Below are positions 24,871-33,076 of a stretch of 53,696 nucleotides of DNA, in pieces; position 1 is the stretch's first letter, and each line of letters begins with the position of its first letter. Location of the stretch: the NCBI GenBank assembly GCA_035649175.1, contig DASRKB010000135.1, forward strand, positions 1 to 53,696, in the 5' to 3' direction. A program made the translations under genes and the position numbers. Below the pieces are notes generated by a model. The model saw only the letters and a program-made list of their open reading frames with translations. It searched no databases and was not told where the DNA came from. The DNA is from SCGC-AG-212-J23 sp035649175. Lineage in GTDB: Bacteria > Pseudomonadota > Gammaproteobacteria > Burkholderiales > SG8-39.

Positions 24871-25327
24871 GGAACGCGCTCTTCGAGCCCTTGCCCTTCC
24901 AGGTCTTCTCGTCGATGACCTCGCCGAGGAAGTTCAGCTCGATCGTCACGTCGTCGGGGTCCTTGAGGAAGATCTGGAAGAGCTTCGCGTCCGGGAAGCT
25001 GCGGAAGTGCATCTCCACCTTGTGCTTCTGGATGCGCTTGCGGACCTCCTCCGGGTCCCTGGCGAGGAAGGCGATGTGGTCGACCGAGCCCGAGCCGGTG
25101 GTGCCCTTCGGGTGCTTCTTCAGCAGGAACTGGTCGCGGATCTTGTTGGGCGCCTGGGAAGCGAGGTGCACGCAGATGTGCTCGCCCGCCTTCAGCCAGT
25201 AGCCCGGGAAGCCGAAATCCGGCCGCTCGGCGGCGAGCTCGAGGCCGAGCACGTCCTGATAGAACTTCTTCGTCTTCTTCAGGTTCTTCGCGACCAGCAG
25301 GTAGTGGTTGAGCTCGGTAATGGGCAT
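24851..25327 (-). CDS. VOC (glyoxalase/bleomycin-resistance fold) protein
   Basis: A 158-residue single-chain VOC protein. Seen: the opening LNHYLLVAKNLKKTKKFYQDVLGLE, GFPGYWLKAGEHICVHLAS, SVDHIAFLARDPEEVRKRI and the closing IFLKDPDDVTIELNF, with metal-site His/Glu positions of the family. Function could be isomerase, dioxygenase-like or binding. AGGAGA ends six bases before ATG 25327 and sets the start. The longer frame reaching 26197 is out of phase with the real upstream gene. Confidence 0.85.
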   Translation of the reverse strand: MPITELNHYLLVAKNLKKTKKFYQDVLGLELAAERPDFGFPGYWLKAGEHICVHLASQAPNKIRDQFLLKKHPKGTTGSGSVDHIAFLARDPEEVRKRIQKHKVEMHFRSFPDAKLFQIFLKDPDDVTIELNFLGEVIDEKTWKGKGSKSAFQLDRKA

Positions 25328-25350
25328 GGCTTGTCTCCTGAAGGCGGATT

Positions 25351-26223
25351 CTAACGTTGCGGCCGGAGCACGAGAGCGTTGCCCGCCACCGAGAGGCCGA
25401 TGCCGGCCCAGGTCAGGACGTGGAAGCGGAAGCCCTCGAACAGGGCGGAGATGAAGAGCGCCACGATCGGCACCATGACGCCGATGTAGCTCGCGCGCGC
25501 CGCGCCGATCCGGCCGAGCAGCGTCAGGTAGCCGGCGAAGGCGAGGACCGAGCCGAAGACGGCGAGGTAGAGGAGGGAGCCGACGTAGGCCGCCGTCGCC
25601 TCGAAGGCGAAGCGCTCCCCCTGCGCAACGCCGATGAGCGCGGCGAGGAGCGCGCCGTAGAGCATCCCCCAGGCCATTGTCTGCCAGAGCGGCAGCCTGG
25701 CCTGCTGGTTGCGATGCGCCACCATGGCGCCGAGCGCCGAGACCAGGACCGCGAGCGCGGTATAGGCTACGCCTGCCCGCGACGCCGCGTCGCCCCGGAA
25801 GGCGAGCACCTCGGGCAGGAAGACGAGCGCAATCCCGCCGATGCCCAGCGCGGAGGCCGCCGCCATGCGCGCGGTCATCGGCGCGCCGAAGAAGAGCCGC
25901 ATGCCGAGCATGCCCAGGAGCGGGCTCGCGGAGTAGCCGACCGCCACCAGTCCCGACACGATGCGCTCCTCGGCGTAGTAGACGAAGACGTAGCTCACGC
26001 TGAAGGTGAGCGCGCCGAAAAGCGTGAACCAGGCGTGCTGCCGCATCGGGAAAGCGAGCGGCAGCCGTCGGCCGGCGCACCAGCCGAAGAGCATGAGCGA
26101 GGCGGCGAGGAACCGGTACGCGACGCTCATTTCGGGGGCGACGACGCCGAGCTGGAAAGTGATGGCGAGCCAGGTGGTGCTCCAGATGGCCACGCACCCG
26201 GCGAAGAGCTGCAGGTTGCTCAA
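25351..26223 (-). CDS. EamA/DMT-family transporter
   Basis: A 290-residue inner-membrane protein with ten helices in two EamA halves (about 1-135 and 145-285). Seen: CVAIWSTTWLAITFQLG at the start, SVAYRFLAASLML, and in the second half GSVLAFAGYLTLLGRIGAARASYIGVMVPIVALFISALFEGF. Probably a metabolite exporter. Its TTG start overlaps the TetR stop by four bases (TTGA), so the regulator and exporter are co-translated. Transport of a compound linked to the divergent hydrolase operon is possible. Confidence 0.88.
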   Translation of the reverse strand: MSNLQLFAGCVAIWSTTWLAITFQLGVVAPEMSVAYRFLAASLMLFGWCAGRRLPLAFPMRQHAWFTLFGALTFSVSYVFVYYAEERIVSGLVAVGYSASPLLGMLGMRLFFGAPMTARMAAASALGIGGIALVFLPEVLAFRGDAASRAGVAYTALAVLVSALGAMVAHRNQQARLPLWQTMAWGMLYGALLAALIGVAQGERFAFEATAAYVGSLLYLAVFGSVLAFAGYLTLLGRIGAARASYIGVMVPIVALFISALFEGFRFHVLTWAGIGLSVAGNALVLRPQR

Positions 26224-26846
26224 GCGCGCCGCATCGCCGCGTCCACCAGCGCGTCCATCATCCAGCGCACCACCGCCTCGGTCTCCCGGTCGCTCGCGCC
26301 GCAGATGTCCTTCAGGATGATCATCGGCTCGATGCCGTAGACGACCGCCAGGGCGCGAAGGAGCTTTCGGTAGGTGGATTTGGAAAGTTTCTTCTTCAGG
26401 GGAGCCAGCGTGACGTCGAGGATCTGCTGGCGCTGGCCGCGGCGGAAGGGCTCCTCCTCGAGAAGCCCTGCCGCCTCCAGGGACTTGTGCTCGAGCGCAA
26501 GCTGCAGCGCAGCCCGCATGTGCGGCTCGTATTCATGGAAGCGGGAGTAGGTGCGGTCGACGAGCTCGTGCAGCCGCTGCTTCGCATCGCCTTCCTGCGG
26601 CACGGCGCGGCGCACCGGCGCGAGCGCCTCGGCGATGACGGCGCTCACCAGCTTCGAGCGGCTGGGGAAGTAGCGGTAGGCGGTGGCCCGGGAAACGCCT
26701 GCGCTCTGAGCCACTTCCGCCACCGACGGGATGCGCCCGCGGCGGACCAGCCTGACCGCCTCGTCGAGCAGCCGCCGGAACACCCGGCCGCGATGGCCCT
26801 TCCCCAAGTCCGGAAGGTCGTAGAAAGGTCTGGCGCTTTTCTTCAC
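26220..26846 (-). CDS. TetR-family transcriptional regulator
   Basis: A 208-residue repressor-type protein. The DNA-binding domain (about 20-75) reads RLLDEAVRLVRRGRIPSVAEVAQSAGVSRATAYRYFPSRSKLVSAVIAEAL. The ligand-binding C-terminal half is helical and has no clear subfamily. A perfect 20-bp inverted repeat lies 24 bases upstream of its start, between it and the divergent alpha/beta hydrolase, so it probably represses itself, the DMT exporter and the hydrolase operon. Its stop overlaps the DMT start. Confidence 0.9.
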   Translation of the reverse strand: MKKSARPFYDLPDLGKGHRGRVFRRLLDEAVRLVRRGRIPSVAEVAQSAGVSRATAYRYFPSRSKLVSAVIAEALAPVRRAVPQEGDAKQRLHELVDRTYSRFHEYEPHMRAALQLALEHKSLEAAGLLEEEPFRRGQRQQILDVTLAPLKKKLSKSTYRKLLRALAVVYGIEPMIILKDICGASDRETEAVVRWMMDALVDAAMRRA

Positions 26847-26869
26847 TTGCGGTTAGTCTGGCACGGCTT

Positions 26870-26889
26870 TTTGAGACGTGTGTCTCAAA
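26870..26889. promoter_or_regulatory. Perfect TetR-type operator palindrome
   Basis: TTTGAGAC-GTGT-GTCTCAAA is a 20-bp sequence with perfect 8-bp arms. It lies between the divergent TetR and hydrolase genes, where a TetR-family dimer would be expected to bind. Confidence 0.75.
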
Positions 26890-26940
26890 TCGTAGCGGTT
26901 CCCAGGTCGCCGCGCTGCAGCATCCTTTGGAGGAGGGGTG

Positions 26941-27741
26941 GTGTTCGTAGAGCGGATTGCCGTCGAGATCGACGGAGACGGCGAGCCGGTGGTGATGATC
27001 CACGGGCTCGGCGGCACCGCGAACACCTTTACGCCGATTCTTTCCGCGTTGGCCAGGAACAGGCGCATGCGCCTCGACCTGCCCGGCTCCGGGCGCTCGG
27101 CCCGCGTTGGCGGCGCTCTTTCCATCGAGCTTTTCCGCGACTGCGTCCTCAAGTGCATGAAGCACCTCGGGATCGGCAGGGCCCATGTCGTGGGCCACTC
27201 GATGGGGACTATCGTCGCCGCGCACCTCGCCGCGGCGGAGCCGGACGCGGTGGCGAGCCTTGCCCTGTTCGGCCCCCTTCTCGCTCCGCCGGACCAGGCG
27301 CGCGCCGCGATCCGCGCGCGGGCCGCGAAGGCGAGAGAAGGCGACATGCAGCCCATCGCCGACGCGCTGCTTCAGTCTGCGATCTCCAATGAAACGAAGG
27401 CGAGAAGGCCGGCCGCGGCCGCGTTCGTGCGCGAGTCGCTGATGCGCCAGGAGCCGGACGGCTACGCGCGCACCTGCGAGGCGCTCGCCGACGCGCAGCC
27501 CGCGGATGCGACGCGCATCGCCTGCCCGACGCTCCTCGTCACGGGAGACGAGGACGCGGTGGCGCCGCCGCAGAGCGTGCGCGCGATGGCGCAGAAGATC
27601 GCCGGCAGCCGGGTGGAAGTCCTGCGCGGCTGCGGGCACTGGACGCCGGTCGAGAAGCCGGACGAATGCATTTCCCTGTTGAAGAACTTCCTCGAGAGGA
27701 GAACCCCGTGGCGAACGTCCTCTTCACCAACGTACGCATAA
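26941..27741 (+). CDS. Alpha/beta-fold hydrolase
   Basis: A 266-residue hydrolase. The oxyanion region is MIHGLGGTANTF; the nucleophile elbow is VVGHSMGTIVA; the acid is in LLVTGDEDAVAPP; and the His is in RGCGHWTPVEKP. This is the usual triad of esterases, C-C hydrolases and lactonases. GTG 26941 is preferred over GTG 26938 because AGGAGG at 26931-26936 then has four bases of spacing. It is the first gene of the long rightward operon, directly behind the TetR operator, and overlaps the amidohydrolase by 34 bases. Confidence 0.9.
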   Translation: MFVERIAVEIDGDGEPVVMIHGLGGTANTFTPILSALARNRRMRLDLPGSGRSARVGGALSIELFRDCVLKCMKHLGIGRAHVVGHSMGTIVAAHLAAAEPDAVASLALFGPLLAPPDQARAAIRARAAKAREGDMQPIADALLQSAISNETKARRPAAAAFVRESLMRQEPDGYARTCEALADAQPADATRIACPTLLVTGDEDAVAPPQSVRAMAQKIAGSRVEVLRGCGHWTPVEKPDECISLLKNFLERRTPWRTSSSPTYA

Positions 27742-28985
27742 TCGACGCGACCGGCGCGCAGCCCTACACGGGCGAGGTGCTGATCCAGGGCAATCGCATC
27801 GCGCGGATCGGCCGCGGCACCCGCAGCCTGCCCGTCGCGGGGGTGACGACCATCGACGGGGCGGGCGCGACGCTGATGCCGGGGATGTGCGAGGCGCACA
27901 CGCACTTCGGCTGGACGAACTCGAAGACCCTCGACGCGATCCAGAAGCTGCCGCACGAGGAGCACACGCTCTGGGCGGCGGGCGTGGCGAAGCAGTATCT
28001 CGAGCACGGCTGGACCTCCTGCGTGGGCGCGGCCACGCCCAAGCCGCGCCTGGACTGCGTGATCCGCGACGCCATCAACTCGGGCCAGATCCCGGGGCCC
28101 CGCTACCTCGCGGCGAGCCAGGAGATCACGGTGAGCGGCTCGCTCGGCGACGACCTGCTGCCGCACCTGCCGTTCCCCGAGATGTCCTTCGGCTGCATCG
28201 TCAACGGGCGCGACGAGATGCTGAAGGCGGTGCGCATGTTCCTCAAGTACGGCGTCGACTCGGTGAAGCTGAACCTCTCCGGCGACAACCTCGTGCCCGG
28301 GGCCGATGCGAGGACCACCTGGATGAGCGACGAGGAGGTCGCGGTCGCCGCGCGCGAAGTGAAGGTGCGCGGCAGGCGCCTCTCCTGCCATGCGCGCTCC
28401 TCGGAGTCGGTGAAGCAGGCCATGCGCCACGGCTTCGACATCATCTACCACGCGAGCTTCGCCGACGAGGAGGCGCTCGACATGATGGAGGCGAAGAAGA
28501 ACGAGATCTTCGTCGCGCCGGGCCTCTCGGTGATCATCCGCCTCCTCTACGAGGGCGAGGTGGTCGGCGTCGACAACAAGACCGCCAAGAGCATGGGCTA
28601 CGAGCTCGAGCTCGAGGCGGCCGTGAAGAGCATGAAGGCGATGCTCAAGCGCGGCATCCGCGTGCTGCCCGGCGGCGACTACGGCTTCGCCTGGGCGCCG
28701 CACGGCGAGAACGCGAAGGACCTCGAGTACTTCGTCAAGTACCTGGGCATGACGCCGATGGAGGCGCTCGTCTCGGCGACGCGCTGGGGTGGGCAGATCA
28801 TGATGCGGAAGGACCTCGGCGAGATCCGCGAGGGCTTCCTCGCCGACCTGCTGCTCGTCGACGGCGACCCGCTCGCCAACATCGCCGTCCTGCAGGACAA
28901 GTCGAAGCTGCTCGCCGTCATGAAGGACGGCGAGTTCGCCAAGATGCCCGAAATCCGCTCGGCGCGCACGCGCTTCGCGGCCTAG
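27708..28985 (+). CDS. Amidohydrolase (imidazolonepropionase-like)
   Basis: A 425-residue metal-dependent hydrolase. Seen: N-terminal composite-barrel strands NVRIIDATGAQPYTGEVLIQ, metal motif MCEAHTHFGW, a Lys in DSVKLNLSG, His in LSCHARSSES and DIIYHASF, and Asp in LPGGDYGFAW. The C-terminal LREG-like block is IREGFLADLLLVDGDPLANI. The group removes N-blocking groups or opens cyclic amides. The start is GTG 27708, set by AGAGGAGA and by homology; an upstream in-frame ATG lies within the hydrolase gene. A short palindromic repeat begins at its stop codon. Confidence 0.9.
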   Translation: MANVLFTNVRIIDATGAQPYTGEVLIQGNRIARIGRGTRSLPVAGVTTIDGAGATLMPGMCEAHTHFGWTNSKTLDAIQKLPHEEHTLWAAGVAKQYLEHGWTSCVGAATPKPRLDCVIRDAINSGQIPGPRYLAASQEITVSGSLGDDLLPHLPFPEMSFGCIVNGRDEMLKAVRMFLKYGVDSVKLNLSGDNLVPGADARTTWMSDEEVAVAAREVKVRGRRLSCHARSSESVKQAMRHGFDIIYHASFADEEALDMMEAKKNEIFVAPGLSVIIRLLYEGEVVGVDNKTAKSMGYELELEAAVKSMKAMLKRGIRVLPGGDYGFAWAPHGENAKDLEYFVKYLGMTPMEALVSATRWGGQIMMRKDLGEIREGFLADLLLVDGDPLANIAVLQDKSKLLAVMKDGEFAKMPEIRSARTRFAA

Positions 28986-29010
28986 AAAACAGGGACAGAC
29001 CGCGTTTTCT
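28983..29010. repeat. CAGGGACAGACCGCG palindromic repeat, copy 1
   Basis: It begins at the TAG stop of the amidohydrolase; the ends AAAAC and GTTTTC pair around CAGGGACAGACCGC. The same unit, also starting at a TAG stop, lies at 44311-44335 on the other strand. Confidence 0.65.
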
Positions 29011-29018
29011 TCGAGGCC

Positions 29019-29966
29019 ATGACGCGATTCTGGCGATGGTTGTGGACGGCGCTGATCGGGATCCCAATCCTGGTCTTCGTCGTCTGGGCCATCTGGGACA
29101 ACGAGCGCCTGTTCTTCGTCACGCTGCTCAACGGCCTGACGCTCTCGTCGCTGTACTTCATCGTCGCCGCCGGGTTCACGCTGGTGTTCGGCCTCATGCG
29201 CAACGTGAACCTTGCGCACGGCTCCCTGTATCTTCTCGGCGGCTACATCGGCTTCTTCGTCGCCCAGAAGACCGGCTGGTTCGTGCTCGCGCTCGCCGCC
29301 GGGTTTCTCGGCGCCGCGGCGGCGGGGCTGGCGATGCAGGTCGCCGTGTTCCGCTTCATGCCGGGGGAGGACCTGCGCCAGACGATGGTGACCATCGCAC
29401 TGTCGATCATCATCGCGGACCTGCTGCTATGGGGACTGGGCGCCACCGTGCACCAGATGGACGCGCCCGAGCCGCTGCAGGGCCCGATGCGCGGCATCCC
29501 GGTCATCAATGCCTACTCGACGTACCGCATGACGCTGCTGCCGATCGGCATCGTGATCGGCGTGGCGCTGTGGCTGTTCCTCAACCGCACGCGCGTGGGC
29601 ATGATGATCCGCGCCGGCGTGGACGACCGCTCCATGCTCGCGGCCTCCGGCGTGAACGTGAACCTGGTGTTCGCGGTGACCTTCGCCATCGGCGCCGGCC
29701 TTGCCGGGCTCGGCGGCGTGATCGGCGCGGTCGAGCTCTCCATGGTGCCCGGCGAGGACGTGCGCATGCTGCTCGCTTCGCTCATCGTCGTGATCGTGGG
29801 CGGCATGGGAAGCGTCGTGGGCGCGGCACTGGGCGCCGTCATCCTCGGCGTGGCCGAAACCTACGGGCTCGCCTACGCCCCCACCTACAGCGTCGTCTTC
29901 ACCTTCGTGATCCTCGTGCTGGTTCTCGCCTTCCGGCCGCGCGGCATCCTCGGGAGGCCCGCATGA
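29019..29966 (+). CDS. Branched-chain amino-acid-type ABC permease (LivH family)
   Basis: A 315-residue inner-membrane permease with about eight to nine helices. Seen: LLNGLTLSSLYFIVAAGFTLVFGLMRNVNLAHGSLYLLGGY (split here as family blocks LSSLYFIVAAGFTLVFG and NLAHGSLYLLGG), RAGVDDRSMLAASGVNVN (ATPase-coupling loop) and GLGGVIGA. An extra N-terminal helix precedes the family start. It pairs with the LivM-type permease that begins four bases before its end. Such systems import amino acids, amides, urea or aromatic acids; the substrate here is unknown. Confidence 0.92.
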   Translation: MTRFWRWLWTALIGIPILVFVVWAIWDNERLFFVTLLNGLTLSSLYFIVAAGFTLVFGLMRNVNLAHGSLYLLGGYIGFFVAQKTGWFVLALAAGFLGAAAAGLAMQVAVFRFMPGEDLRQTMVTIALSIIIADLLLWGLGATVHQMDAPEPLQGPMRGIPVINAYSTYRMTLLPIGIVIGVALWLFLNRTRVGMMIRAGVDDRSMLAASGVNVNLVFAVTFAIGAGLAGLGGVIGAVELSMVPGEDVRMLLASLIVVIVGGMGSVVGAALGAVILGVAETYGLAYAPTYSVVFTFVILVLVLAFRPRGILGRPA

Positions 29967-31090
29967 GCGCAGCGAGGTGGCGCACCGCGATGAACTCCGG
30001 CGCGGGCAGGGCCGCGATGCGCGGGCAGACCGCGGCCGTCGCGCTGCCCCGGCCGGGAGAGGCGGCGATCTCCTTTCCGAACCTCGCGCGGCACATCGGC
30101 GCGCGGCACGTGGTGGTGCTCGCGCTGCTGCTGGTCTTCCCGTGGGTCGCGTCGCCCTTCGTCACCTACCAGGTGGGCGCGCAGGCGCTCGCGCTGGGCC
30201 TGATCGCGCTCTCGCTCACCTTCCTCGGCGGCTTCGGCGGCATGATCTCGCTCGCGCAGATGACCGTGGCGGGCATCGCCGGCTACACGCTCGCGATCTT
30301 CGGACCGGTCGGGGCTTCGGACGCCGGGGTGAGCCTCGGCTGGCCGTGGTGGCTCGCGCTCGCCATGGCGATCGTCATGGCCACCGCGGCGGCGGCCTTC
30401 ATCGGCTGGCTTTCGGTGCGCACCGAGGGCATCTACACCATCATGATCACGCTCGCGGTGGGCGTGGCGTTCTACTATCTCTGCCTGCAGAACTACGCCG
30501 TCTTCAACGGCTTCCAGGGCTTCCAGCGCGTCAACCCGCCGCAGCTCTTCGGCATCAACTGGCGCACGCCGGTGCCGTACTACTACCTCGCGCTCTTCTG
30601 GGCGCTCGCCGGCTACTTCTTCGTGAAGTACCTGCTGCGCACGCCCTTCGGCATCGCGCTTCAGGGCATCCGCGACAACCCGCGGCGCATGAACGCGCTC
30701 GGCTTCAACGTCACGGCGCACCGCATCGCCGCCTACGCGGTGGCGGGGGTCATCGCCGCGGTCGGCGGCGTGCTGCTCGTCTGGTACAACGGGCTCATCA
30801 CGCCCGGCTCGGTCGGCACGAGCTGGATGATCAACATCCTCATCATCGCGGTGCTCGGCGGCATGCGCCACCCGATCGGCGCCTTCCTCGGCGCGATCGT
30901 GTTCGTGCTGCTGCAGACCTTCGCGATCGACCTCATCGACCGCGAGCGCTACAACCTGGTGATCGGCGTGGTGTTCCTCGCGATCGTGCTCTTCTCGCCC
31001 GACGGCCTGCTCGGCTGGTGGGCGCCCATCCGGTCGAAGTTGACCCGTAACAGCAGCGTGCAGTCAACCCCCACAGGAGGCAACAGATGA
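29963..31090 (+). CDS. Branched-chain amino-acid-type ABC permease (LivM family)
   Basis: A 375-residue permease partner. About 45 residues of polar N-terminus precede the membrane part. Blocks seen: ALGLIALSLTFLGGFGGMISLAQM, GWLSVRTEGIYTIMITLAVG, the coupling loop FGIALQGIRDNPRRMNALGFNVT and GGMRHPIGAFLGAIVFV. Its ATG overlaps the LivH stop (ATGA), and its own stop overlaps the binding-protein start in the same way. The much longer frame that contains it is only read-through upstream of 29963. Confidence 0.92.
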   Translation: MSAARWRTAMNSGAGRAAMRGQTAAVALPRPGEAAISFPNLARHIGARHVVVLALLLVFPWVASPFVTYQVGAQALALGLIALSLTFLGGFGGMISLAQMTVAGIAGYTLAIFGPVGASDAGVSLGWPWWLALAMAIVMATAAAAFIGWLSVRTEGIYTIMITLAVGVAFYYLCLQNYAVFNGFQGFQRVNPPQLFGINWRTPVPYYYLALFWALAGYFFVKYLLRTPFGIALQGIRDNPRRMNALGFNVTAHRIAAYAVAGVIAAVGGVLLVWYNGLITPGSVGTSWMINILIIAVLGGMRHPIGAFLGAIVFVLLQTFAIDLIDRERYNLVIGVVFLAIVLFSPDGLLGWWAPIRSKLTRNSSVQSTPTGGNR

Positions 31091-32334
31091 GAAGGACGTT
31101 CGTCAAGACGCTCGTTGGCGCGGCGGTCGTGGCCGTGTTCTCGAGCATTGCATTCGCACAGTCGGGCAAGGCGGTGAAGATCGGCCTGCTCGCGACGCTG
31201 GAAGGGCCGTTCGCGGCCGGTGGCGCCGACGGCATGCGCGGCGCGGAGCTCGCGATCAAGGAGCGCGGCGGCGTGGTCGCCGGGCGCAAGATCGAGCTGA
31301 TCAAGGCGTCCTCGGACGCGAAGCCCGACGTCGCGGTCAACGCGACGCGCAAGCTCGTCGAGCAGGACAAGGTCGACATCATGGTCGGGCCGCTCTCGGG
31401 CGGCGAGGGCATCGCGGTCAAGGAGTACTCCAAGACCCAGCCCGGCGTGACCTTCATCAACGGCTCCTCGGGCGCGCAGGCGACCACGCTCGTCAACCCG
31501 TCGCCGAACTTCTTCCGCTTCAACACGGAAGGCGCGCAGTGGATGTTCGGCCTGGGCAAGGCGGCCCTCGACAAGGGCTACAAGCGCGTGATGGTCATCG
31601 CCGAGGACTACGCCTTCCCGTACTCGCAGGTGCAGGGCTTCATGGCCGAGTACTGCCGCCTGGGCGGCAAGGTGCCCGTCAAGGCCTGGGTGCCGCTGGG
31701 CGGCAAGGACTACTCCTCGGTGATCGCGCGCGTGCCGAAGGACGTGGACGCGCTCGTGGTGGTTCTGGGCGGCGCCGACGCGGTGAACTTCCTCAACCAG
31801 TACGAGGCCGCGGGCGGCGACAAGCCGATGGTCGGCGGCTCGATCACGGTGTCGCAGGACGTGCTGAACTACAAGGGCAAGCGCCGCGACTCGCTGGTCG
31901 GCACCATCGCCGGCTCGCCGATCGCCGACGCCTACGACGGCGCCGACTTCAAGAAGTTCGTCGCCGCCTACCAGAAGGCGTACCCGGTCTCCTCGGGCGC
32001 CTACCCGAGCCCTTCGCTTTTCGCGCTGGTGTACTACATCAACATGAAGGCGGCGCTCGACGGTCTGGAGGCGGTGAAGGGCGATCTGTCGGACGGGCAC
32101 AAGAAGTACCGCCAGGCCCTCTCGACCATGACGCTGAAGACGCCGACCGGCAACGTGAAGCTCGACCAGAACCGGCAGGCGATCGGCTCGACCTTCATCA
32201 CCGAGGTGGTCAAGGACTCCAAGGGCAACCTGTACAACCGCGTGCTGCGCAAGGTGGATGGCATCGACCAGATGCTCGGCATGAAGCCCTCCGAGTTCAA
32301 GATGGGTTCGCGGGATGAGCCCAACTGCCCGTAA
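31087..32334 (+). CDS. ABC transporter solute-binding protein (LivK family)
   Basis: A 415-residue periplasmic protein. The signal peptide (about 1-24) ends SIAFA. Type I ligand-binding fold: VKIGLLATLEGPFAAGGADG, RGAELAIKERGGVVAGRKIEL, VDIMVGPLSGGEGIAVKEY and VMVIAEDYAFPYSQVQGF. ACAGGAGG lies before ATG 31087. It sits between permease and ATPase genes rather than at the operon edge. Ligand unknown; neighbours suggest an amide, aromatic or ring compound (inference). Confidence 0.92.
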   Translation: MRRTFVKTLVGAAVVAVFSSIAFAQSGKAVKIGLLATLEGPFAAGGADGMRGAELAIKERGGVVAGRKIELIKASSDAKPDVAVNATRKLVEQDKVDIMVGPLSGGEGIAVKEYSKTQPGVTFINGSSGAQATTLVNPSPNFFRFNTEGAQWMFGLGKAALDKGYKRVMVIAEDYAFPYSQVQGFMAEYCRLGGKVPVKAWVPLGGKDYSSVIARVPKDVDALVVVLGGADAVNFLNQYEAAGGDKPMVGGSITVSQDVLNYKGKRRDSLVGTIAGSPIADAYDGADFKKFVAAYQKAYPVSSGAYPSPSLFALVYYINMKAALDGLEAVKGDLSDGHKKYRQALSTMTLKTPTGNVKLDQNRQAIGSTFITEVVKDSKGNLYNRVLRKVDGIDQMLGMKPSEFKMGSRDEPNCP

Positions 32335-33076
32335 CCTGGGCAATGGAGACGCGCTGGTGCTCGAGCGCGTCTCCCGGAGCTTTGGCGCCCTCCGGGCGAT
32401 CGAGGACGTCTCGTTCTCGGTCGCCGCGGGGGAGCGCCGCGCCATCATCGGCGCGAACGGCGCCGGCAAGACCACTCTCTTCAACGTGATCACCGGCGAC
32501 TTCCCGGCCACCTCCGGCCGGGTCCTCTTCTTCGGCGACGACGTGACCCGGCAGCCGCCCTTCGAGCGCATCCGCGCGGGGCTGCGCCGGACCTACCAGT
32601 CGTCGCTGCTCTTCCGCGAGCTCACGGTGCGGGACAACCTGTTCCTGGCCGTGCGCGGGGTTACGCGCAATCGCTACAGCTTTTTCCGGCAGAACCAGGC
32701 GCGTCCGCTCGATGAATTACTCGAAAGGATTCGACTGAAACCGCTGGAGGACGCGCTGGTCTCCGTCCTCTCGCACGGCCAGCAGCGCCAGCTCGAGATC
32801 GGCATGGCGCTCGCCGGCGCACCGCGGCTCATCCTCTTCGACGAGCCCGCGGCAGGCCTGTCGCCCGGCGAGCGCGCGGAGCTGGTGGCGCTGCTCGCCG
32901 CGCTGCCCTCGCACATCGGCTACGTGATCATCGAGCACGATCTCGACATCGCGCTGCGCGTGGTGAGCCGCGTCACGGTGATGCACAACGGCCGCATCCT
33001 CAAGGAGGGGACGCCGGCGGAGATCGAGAACGATCCCGAGGTCCAGGCGATCTACATGGGTGAAAGAGCACATTGA
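32315..33076 (+). CDS. ABC transporter ATP-binding protein (LivG family)
   Basis: A 253-residue ATPase. Walker A is GANGAGKTTLFNVI, the signature is LSHGQQRQLEIGMAL (Ser of LSGGQ kept, first Gly is His), Walker B is RLILFDEPAAGLSP, and the switch is IEHDLD. The C-terminal end matches LivG (LKEGTPAEIENDPEVQAIYMG). It overlaps the binding protein by 20 bases, and its stop overlaps the TTG start of the next, fused ATPase (TTGA). Confidence 0.93.
   Translation: MSPTARNLGNGDALVLERVSRSFGALRAIEDVSFSVAAGERRAIIGANGAGKTTLFNVITGDFPATSGRVLFFGDDVTRQPPFERIRAGLRRTYQSSLLFRELTVRDNLFLAVRGVTRNRYSFFRQNQARPLDELLERIRLKPLEDALVSVLSHGQQRQLEIGMALAGAPRLILFDEPAAGLSPGERAELVALLAALPSHIGYVIIEHDLDIALRVVSRVTVMHNGRILKEGTPAEIENDPEVQAIYMGERAH

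Noticed and set aside
27887..31090. A 1067-codon plus-strand frame
   Set aside because: Only its last 375 codons (from ATG 29963) are real LivM; the rest is the GC-rich wrong frame of the amidohydrolase and LivH genes.
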